Origin: Hungatella sp. UBA5982
Lineage (GTDB): Bacteria; Bacillota; Clostridia; Lachnospirales; Lachnospiraceae
Assembly: GCA_002429965.1 (NCBI GenBank)
Contig: DJBG01000050.1
Span: 7,245-17,438 of the forward strand
Reading direction: 5' to 3'
Length of the DNA stretch: 10,194 bases
Positions 6,079 through 10,194 of the stretch are shown here, one piece after another; position 1 is the first letter of the stretch; each line of letters opens with the position of its first letter. The notes beneath the pieces were generated by a model. It had not been told where the DNA came from. It did not search any database and saw nothing but the letters and a program-made list of their open reading frames with translations. The position numbers were made by a program, and so were the translations under genes.

Positions 6079-6885
6079 ATGTCAGAAATTAGTATTGCGA
6101 TTGCGGATGATAACCTGCAGACATTGAATCTGCTGAATGATATACTGGAGGGAGAGGAGGATTTTCACGTAGTAGGAAGAGCGGATAATGGCGAAGACGC
6201 TTATAACATGATCCTCAAAACAAATCCTGATGTTGTCTTATTGGATGTAATTATGCCGAGAATGGACGGAATAACGGTAATGGAGCGGGTACGCGGAAAT
6301 GGTGCAGTTACAAAGATTCCGTCGTTTATCATGGTAACAGCAGCAGGAAGCGAGAATATCACTGAAGATGCTTTCCGAATGGGAGCAAATTACTACATAA
6401 TGAAGCCGTTTAATAAGGATATTATCGTCGATAAGGTACGAAGAGTAGGACAGAGGAAGTCGAAAGCTCCCAGCCTTCAGGGGATGAAAAAAGTAAAACC
6501 CTATGTCAATAAAACGGAATACATGGAACAGAACCTGGAAAATGATGTAACTCAAATGCTTCATGAAATTGGCATTCCTGCGCATATTAAGGGATACCAG
6601 TATTTGAGGGATGCCATTGTCATCTCCGTACAGGATCAGGAAATGCTAACCTCTGTGACAAAGATACTCTACCCATCCATTGCAAAGAAACATCAGACAA
6701 CTCCCAGCAGAGTGGAGCGTGCCATTCGTCATGCCATAGAGGTGGCATGGAGCAGGGGAAAGATGGATACCATCAATGATTTGTTTGGATATACGGTAAG
6801 CACCGGCAAAGGAAAGCCTACGAATTCTGAATTTATTGCTTTAATTGCCGATAAGATAAGACTGGACTATAAAAAACTTTCCTAA
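6079..6885 (+). CDS. spo0A: Spo0A, sporulation master response regulator
   Basis: Spo0A is the phosphorylation-activated transcription factor that commits the cell to sporulation and, in clostridia, also controls solvent and storage metabolism. The 268-residue product has an N-terminal receiver domain (about 1-125). Its acidic pair is Asp10/Asp11, the phospho-acceptor Asp56 lies in VVLLDVIMP, Thr87 is in MVTA and Lys109 in MKPF. After a linker (125-145) comes the Spo0A-specific DNA-binding domain. Its recognition region [20 protein letters not shown] (208-227) is essentially identical to that of characterised Spo0A, and [15 protein letters not shown] near 245-259 is also conserved. All phosphorelay residues are present. 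The RBS AGAAGGAGA (6062-6070) lies eight bases before ATG 6079. It has its own upstream control region with 0A boxes and is separated from spoIVB by a terminator. No clear terminator follows before glgA. Confidence 0.98.
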   Translation: MSEISIAIADDNLQTLNLLNDILEGEEDFHVVGRADNGEDAYNMILKTNPDVVLLDVIMPRMDGITVMERVRGNGAVTKIPSFIMVTAAGSENITEDAFRMGANYYIMKPFNKDIIVDKVRRVGQRKSKAPSLQGMKKVKPYVNKTEYMEQNLENDVTQMLHEIGIPAHIKGYQYLRDAIVISVQDQEMLTSVTKILYPSIAKKHQTTPSRVERAIRHAIEVAWSRGKMDTINDLFGYTVSTGKGKPTNSEFIALIADKIRLDYKKLS

Positions 6886-6925
6886 TTTGTAAATTTTGAT
6901 ACTTCCTTATTTCCTTAAAATGCAG

Positions 6926-6931
6926 TATACT
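6926..6931 (+). promoter_or_regulatory. Possible -10 element of glgA
   Basis: TATACT lies 51 bases before the glgA ATG in the spo0A-glgA gap. No convincing -35 is seen at 16-18 bases (TTCCTT at 6903-6908), and no 0A box occurs in the gap. Read-through from spo0A is equally possible because no hairpin terminator is visible. Confidence 0.25.
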
Positions 6932-6981
6932 AAATAAAAATCGGCAATACCCCAGAGGGAAAGGATAAGGGAGGTTTTTGG

Positions 6982-8427
6982 ATGAAGAAGATATTATTCG
7001 TAGCATCAGAGGCAGTACCTTTTATTAAAACAGGAGGTCTCGCAGATGTTGTGGGATCCCTTCCCAAGTGCTTCGATAAAGAGTATTTCGATGTAAGAGT
7101 CATGATTCCCAAATACCTGTGTATCAAGGAAGAACTGAGAAACCAGATGACCTATATTGACCATTTTTATATGGATTATCTTGGACAGAACAGGTATGTG
7201 GGAATTCTACAGTATGTTTATGATGGCATTACCTTTTACTTTATTGATAACGAAGAATATTATAACGGTTCCAAACCCTATGGGGACTGGTACAATGATC
7301 TGGAAAAATTTTGTTTTTTCTCCAGAGCAGCCTTGTCAGCCCTCCCAGTCATCGGCTTCCAGCCTGATGTAGTTCACTGCCATGACTGGCAGACAGCCCT
7401 TATTCCTGTTTTATTAAAGGACCGTTTTCATGATGGAGAGTTTTTCCGGAAAATGAAATCCATAATCACGATTCACAATTTAAAGTTCCAGGGCGTATGG
7501 GATGTTAAGACCATACAAAAGCTTACCTGCCTTCCGGATTATTATTTTACGCCGGATAAGCTGGAGGCTTATAAGGATGGCAATCTGTTAAAGGGCGGCA
7601 TTGTTTACGCCGATGCCATCACTACGGTCAGCGATACCTATGCGGAAGAAATCAAGATGCCGTTTTACGGAGAAGGGCTGGATGGCCTGATGCGTGCACG
7701 GGCAGGCAGCCTCCGGGGGATTGTCAACGGCATTGATTATGAGGAGTTTGATCCGGAAACCGATCAGTATATTGAAAAGAATTATAATTTGAAAAATTTC
7801 CGAAAGGAAAAGGTGAAGAATAAGCGGGAGTTGCAGCAGGAACTGGGACTGAATCAGGATGAGAAGAAGTTTATGATCGGTATCGTTTCCAGGCTGACAG
7901 ACCAGAAGGGACTGGATCTGATCCAGTGCGTGATCGATGAGCTGTGCAGCGATGATATCCAGCTGGTAGTCCTTGGTACAGGGGAAGAACGGTATGAGAA
8001 TATGTTCCGCCATTATGCGTGGAAATACCAGGATAAGGTTTCCGCCAATATTTATTATTCGGAGGCAATGTCCCATAAGATTTACGCCGCATGTGATGCG
8101 TTTCTTATGCCATCCCTGTTTGAACCATGCGGGCTGAGCCAGCTTATGGCTCTCCGGTATGGCACCGTGCCCATTGTACGGGAAACCGGCGGTTTAAAGG
8201 ATACGGTAGAGTCGTTTAATGAGTTTGAGAACCGGGGAACCGGCTTTTCTTTCTCCAATTATAACGCTCACGAGATGTTAGGAATTATCCGGTACGCGGA
8301 GGGGGTTTACTACGATAAGAAGCGTGAGTGGAACAAAATCATTGACCGCGCCATGGCAAAGGATTACTCATGGAAAACTTCAGCCATGAAATATCAGGAA
8401 CTTTATGATTGGCTGATTGGTTATTAA
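6982..8427 (+). CDS. glgA: Glycogen synthase GlgA (ADP-glucose, GT5)
   Basis: GlgA transfers glucose from ADP-glucose to the growing alpha-1,4-glucan chain in the cytoplasm. The 481-residue length is standard for bacterial GT5 enzymes. The N-terminal Rossmann domain starts with MKKILFVASEAVPFIKTGGL, whose KTGGL at 16-20 is the ADP-glucose loop. HCHDWQT (132-138) and TIHNLKFQG (163-171) follow. In the C-terminal domain VSRLTDQKG (302-310) supplies the catalytic Arg304 and Lys309, PSLFEPCGLSQ (377-387) carries Glu381, and ETGGL (401-405) completes the site. The RBS GGGAGG (6969-6974) is seven bases from ATG. The other glycogen genes (glgC/glgD, glgB, glgP) are not in this window. Its neighbour is spo0A, and granulose storage is linked to sporulation in clostridia. 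The gene ends 46 bases before the HD-domain gene. Confidence 0.96.
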   Translation: MKKILFVASEAVPFIKTGGLADVVGSLPKCFDKEYFDVRVMIPKYLCIKEELRNQMTYIDHFYMDYLGQNRYVGILQYVYDGITFYFIDNEEYYNGSKPYGDWYNDLEKFCFFSRAALSALPVIGFQPDVVHCHDWQTALIPVLLKDRFHDGEFFRKMKSIITIHNLKFQGVWDVKTIQKLTCLPDYYFTPDKLEAYKDGNLLKGGIVYADAITTVSDTYAEEIKMPFYGEGLDGLMRARAGSLRGIVNGIDYEEFDPETDQYIEKNYNLKNFRKEKVKNKRELQQELGLNQDEKKFMIGIVSRLTDQKGLDLIQCVIDELCSDDIQLVVLGTGEERYENMFRHYAWKYQDKVSANIYYSEAMSHKIYAACDAFLMPSLFEPCGLSQLMALRYGTVPIVRETGGLKDTVESFNEFENRGTGFSFSNYNAHEMLGIIRYAEGVYYDKKREWNKIIDRAMAKDYSWKTSAMKYQELYDWLIGY

Positions 8428-8473
8428 GCAGGCCATGGATCAGGAAAGAAGCGTTAGAATAAGGATGGAAAAC

Positions 8474-9034
8474 ATGTATTTAACCCGGGAAGAAAAAGAA
8501 GAAGCGATCCGATGGGCAGAAGATTCTACCTGGGTAGAACGGGAAGATTATTGTGAAGATACGGATTATATGGACTGTGTCAGGGACATCATAGATAGTC
8601 CGGTATTTCAGTCCATGGATAATTATATGCAGCATGGCGATACAACCTGCAAGGCCCACTGCATTAAGGTGTCCTATATGGGCTACCGCATCTGCAGGAA
8701 GATGGGCTGGGATTATGAAGCAGTCGCAAGAGCTGGTCTTCTACATGATTTGTTTTTGTATGACTGGCACACCCATGCAAAGGAAACCGGGGAGCACTTC
8801 CATGGTTTTACTCATCCCCGGGCTGCATTAAATAATGCGGTAAAATATTTTGAACTGACAGAAAAAGAGAAAGATATGATCTTACGCCATATGTGGCCGC
8901 TGACGCCCATCCCACCAAAGAGCTGGGATGGGATGGTGATCATTTATTCAGACAAATTTTGCGGTCTCATTGAAACAATGGCCAGGATCAAGCGTTGGAT
9001 CTTATTCGGTTTAGGAAAGAAGAGCGCTGCATAA
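8474..9034 (+). CDS. HD-domain metal-dependent hydrolase of unknown substrate
   Basis: A soluble protein of 186 residues with an HD fold. Metal-ligand candidates in order are His62 (KAHCIKVSY), the His91-Asp92 pair in GLLHDLFLYDWH, His109 and His114 in EHFHGFTHP, His139 in ILRHMWP and Asp160 in YSDKFC. This is the H...HD...H...H...D layout of the superfamily. HD enzymes are usually phosphohydrolases of nucleotides or phosphoesters; the substrate here is unknown. The phrase HMWPLTPIPP recurs in Lachnospiraceae HD proteins as I recall them. The start is uncertain. The frame extends back to TTG 8417, overlapping glgA, with ATGs at 8435, 8465 and 8474. I prefer 8474 because AAGGATG (8461-8467) is well spaced and MYLTREEK matches the expected N-terminus; 8435 would add 13 residues. 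The PAP2-like gene follows after 13 bases, suggesting a shared transcript. Confidence 0.85.
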   Translation: MYLTREEKEEAIRWAEDSTWVEREDYCEDTDYMDCVRDIIDSPVFQSMDNYMQHGDTTCKAHCIKVSYMGYRICRKMGWDYEAVARAGLLHDLFLYDWHTHAKETGEHFHGFTHPRAALNNAVKYFELTEKEKDMILRHMWPLTPIPPKSWDGMVIIYSDKFCGLIETMARIKRWILFGLGKKSAA

Positions 9035-9047
9035 GACGGAGGAAACC

Positions 9048-9506
9048 ATGACATTTTGGGAAGATTTACTTGGGAATCAGGTTTTGATCACTGGAGTTGC
9101 CGGTTGGATGGTAGCACAGGTTTTAAAAACAATCATTGATCTGGCCCTAAACAAAAATTTTAATCCGGAGAGGCTTGTGGGATCTGGGGGTATGCCCAGT
9201 TCCCATTCCTCAACGGTATGTGCGTTGACGACCGCCGCCATTTACCGCTATGGCGTCGGTTCTTTTGAGTTTGCGGTCAGTTTTGTCCTTTCCATGATTG
9301 TCATGTATGATGCCATGGGAGTACGCAGGGAAACTGGAAAGCAGGCCAAGCTGTTAAACAGCATTCTGCTGGAAAATCCATTTGAGCTTAGCGGAGAGAT
9401 ACTACAGGAAAGGCTTAAAGAATATGTGGGACATACTCCTCTCCAGGTAGCGGCAGGGGCAATTTTAGGAATCTTGCTTGCGCTTTTTATCGCGCAGTAT
9501 TATTAG
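9048..9506 (+). CDS. Divergent PAP2 family (DUF212) membrane protein
   Basis: A 152-residue membrane protein of the divergent PAP2 superfamily (DUF212, B. subtilis YuiD type). The hallmarks are GSGGMPSSHSSTV (45-57), with the PAP2-like PSSH core, then YDAMGVRRETGKQAKLLN (87-104) and the C-terminal YVGHTPLQVAAGAILGI (126-142). About four hydrophobic helices are seen: the N-terminal region near 12-33, TTAAIYRYG near 61-69 flanking the motif, the FAVSFVLSMIVMY helix, and the final AAGAILGILLALFIA. The family is thought to act on a lipid phosphate or phosphoryl group at the membrane; the substrate is not established. The start at ATG 9048 has GGAGG at 9038-9042, five bases away. It follows the HD gene closely, and no clear hairpin terminator with a T-run follows the stop, although structured DNA does. 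Confidence 0.92.
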   Translation: MTFWEDLLGNQVLITGVAGWMVAQVLKTIIDLALNKNFNPERLVGSGGMPSSHSSTVCALTTAAIYRYGVGSFEFAVSFVLSMIVMYDAMGVRRETGKQAKLLNSILLENPFELSGEILQERLKEYVGHTPLQVAAGAILGILLALFIAQYY

Positions 9507-9507
9507 T

Positions 9508-9595
9508 CAAATACTCGCAGAAAGTATCCTGGTATTTGGCCTCGTGGGCAGTCGCCAAGGTCAAGTGAGCTTGACTATGGCTCGTTGCATCCACG
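9508..9595. other. Structured intergenic segment with nested inverted repeats
   Basis: Three stem systems lie directly after the PAP2-like gene. CAAATAC (9508-9514) pairs with GTATTTG (9532-9538), competing with ATACT (9511-9515) / AGTAT (9523-9527). GCCA-A-GGTCAAG (9554-9565) pairs with CTTGACT-A-TGGC (9570-9581) around a TGAG tetraloop, with one mismatch and one G-T wobble. CGTGGG (9543-9548) can pair with TCCACG (9590-9595) outside it. No T-run follows, so it is not a normal terminator. It could be an RNA element, a small intergenic repeat, or the DNA of a minus-strand frame of 64 codons at 9487-9681. That frame lacks a ribosome binding site but has a plausible composition. I match it to no known RNA family. 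Confidence 0.4.
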
Positions 9596-9639
9596 GGAAT
9601 AAAGAAGAAAGTTTTCTGGGAATCGTAAGAAAATAGTCC

Positions 9640-9668
9640 TTGATTTCTTAAGATATCCATATTATACT
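9640..9668 (+). promoter_or_regulatory. Sigma-A promoter for the PF06541 gene
   Basis: TTGATT (9640-9645) and TATACT (9663-9668) are separated by exactly 17 bases. Each differs from consensus in one or two positions. Transcription would start near 9675, about 35 bases before the downstream start codon and inside the palindrome at 9668-9692. Confidence 0.6.
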
Positions 9669-9692
9669 TTAACAAGTTCAAAAATTGTTAAA
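9668..9692. promoter_or_regulatory. Eight-base palindrome at the transcription start (candidate operator)
   Basis: TTTAACAA (9668-9675) and TTGTTAAA (9685-9692) are a perfect inverted repeat around a nine-base spacer. The repeat begins at the last base of the -10 box and covers the expected start site. This is a classic place for a repressor operator; alternatively it is a 5' mRNA hairpin. No cognate regulator gene is visible here. Confidence 0.42.
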
Positions 9693-9710
9693 ATTGGAGG
9701 TAAAATGGAT

Positions 9711-10194
9711 ATGTCAATTTATCACGGGATAAACTGTTTTTTCCTGTTCAGTTTTCTTGGATACCTTCTTGAATGTACCGTACTCAGCTATGAGAATAAA
9801 AGGCCTGTGCTGAATCGTGGATTTGGGCATGGACCATTTTGTATCATCTATGGATTTGGCGCCGCTGGAGCAATGATCCTGCTTAAGCCTCTGGCAGGCA
9901 ATCCGATTCATCTTTACTTTGCCTCTATGGTTATGGCAACCTTTATGGAGCTTGTGACAGCTCATATGATGATAAGGCTGTTTGGTTCTTTCTGGTGGGA
10001 TTACAGCCGGAAGCTGTTTAATTACAAAGGGATCATCTGTATGGAAAGCAGCATTGCATGGGGATTTTTAGGAATTTTTTATTTCCGGTTCCTAAACGGA
10101 TTTGTCAGTGCGATGGCAGGAATGATTCCGGAAAATTTTGAACGGTTGGTGGCATTGAGCCTTTTGATTTTTTACATGGCTGATTTCACATATA
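9711..10194 (+). CDS. Putative ABC-transporter type IV / CmpB family membrane protein (PF06541, formerly DUF1113), 3' truncated
   Basis: The frame is open from the start codon to the window end, giving about 161 residues. The hallmarks are a first membrane helix ending GYLLE, then LNRGFGHGPFCIIYGFGAAGA, a helix with FASMVMATFMELVT, the FWWDYSRKLFNYKG block, and ICMESSIAWGFLGIFYF. These identify the family annotated as putative ABC transporter permease. The name rests on family annotation; transport is not demonstrated, and no ATPase partner is visible. Two starts are possible: ATG 9705, only four bases after GGAGG (9696-9700), or ATG 9711, ten bases after it. I prefer 9711 on spacing; the difference is two residues. 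A good promoter and palindrome lie directly upstream, so it is probably its own transcription unit. The 3' end is missing because the window stops. Confidence 0.85.
   Translation, partial: MSIYHGINCFFLFSFLGYLLECTVLSYENKRPVLNRGFGHGPFCIIYGFGAAGAMILLKPLAGNPIHLYFASMVMATFMELVTAHMMIRLFGSFWWDYSRKLFNYKGIICMESSIAWGFLGIFYFRFLNGFVSAMAGMIPENFERLVALSLLIFYMADFTY

Noticed and set aside
8417..8473. Longer HD-domain protein starting at TTG 8417 within glgA
   Set aside because: It is a weak start codon with no ribosome binding site; AAGGATG is well placed for ATG 8474. ATG 8435 cannot be excluded.
1..10194. CRISPR array, phage, transposase, tRNA or rRNA
   Set aside because: No regularly spaced repeats, no transposase or integrase reading frames, and no tRNA- or rRNA-like sequence were seen on either strand.

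Overview
The window looks like a chromosomal stretch from a spore-forming anaerobic Firmicute, most likely a Lachnospiraceae / Clostridium cluster XIVa organism (Lacrimispora-like). This rests on a complete SpoIVB serine peptidase and Spo0A master regulator in tandem, an upstream recN, strong GGAGG-type ribosome binding sites, moderate-to-low G+C, and small membrane families (DUF554, DUF212/divergent PAP2, PF06541) that are common in this group. The genus is inference; there is no rRNA to settle it.

Layout. Positions 1-614 hold the 3' end of recN (DNA repair), followed by a DUF554 membrane protein (662-1378) and a YdcF-like DUF218 protein (1428-2222), all on the plus strand. A probably bidirectional terminator (2298-2343) separates these from two minus-strand genes. 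One is a prenyltransferase/squalene-cyclase-like repeat protein broken by a single in-frame TAA (2415-3251). The other is an ASCH-domain protein (3307-3747). An AT-rich gap (3841-4271) follows, containing the relics of a possible small membrane protein and a candidate forespore-type promoter. Then come spoIVB (4272-5546) with its own strong terminator, a roughly 470-base regulatory region carrying one exact and two near-exact Spo0A boxes, and spo0A (6079-6885). After spo0A lie glgA glycogen synthase (6982-8427), an HD-domain protein (8474-9034), a divergent PAP2 protein (9048-9506), a highly structured 200-base intergenic stretch with a good sigma-A promoter, and the 5' part of a PF06541 membrane protein running off the end.

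How it fits together. recN-spoIVB-spo0A is a classic Firmicute sporulation neighbourhood. Here recN and spoIVB are separated by about 3.7 kb of unrelated, partly opposite-strand and partly decayed genes, so spoIVB must rely on its own promoter. Spo0A starts sporulation. SpoIVB acts later, from the forespore, to trigger activation of sigma-K in the mother cell. glgA next to spo0A is notable because clostridia store granulose (glycogen-like polymer) as they enter sporulation, under Spo0A influence.

Most of the window is ordinary, conserved chromosome. I see no phage, CRISPR, transposon or obvious new multi-gene system. The points worth a second look are the nonsense-interrupted gene, the decayed small ORF, the regulatory architecture upstream of spo0A and spoIVB, and the nested inverted repeats at 9508-9692.
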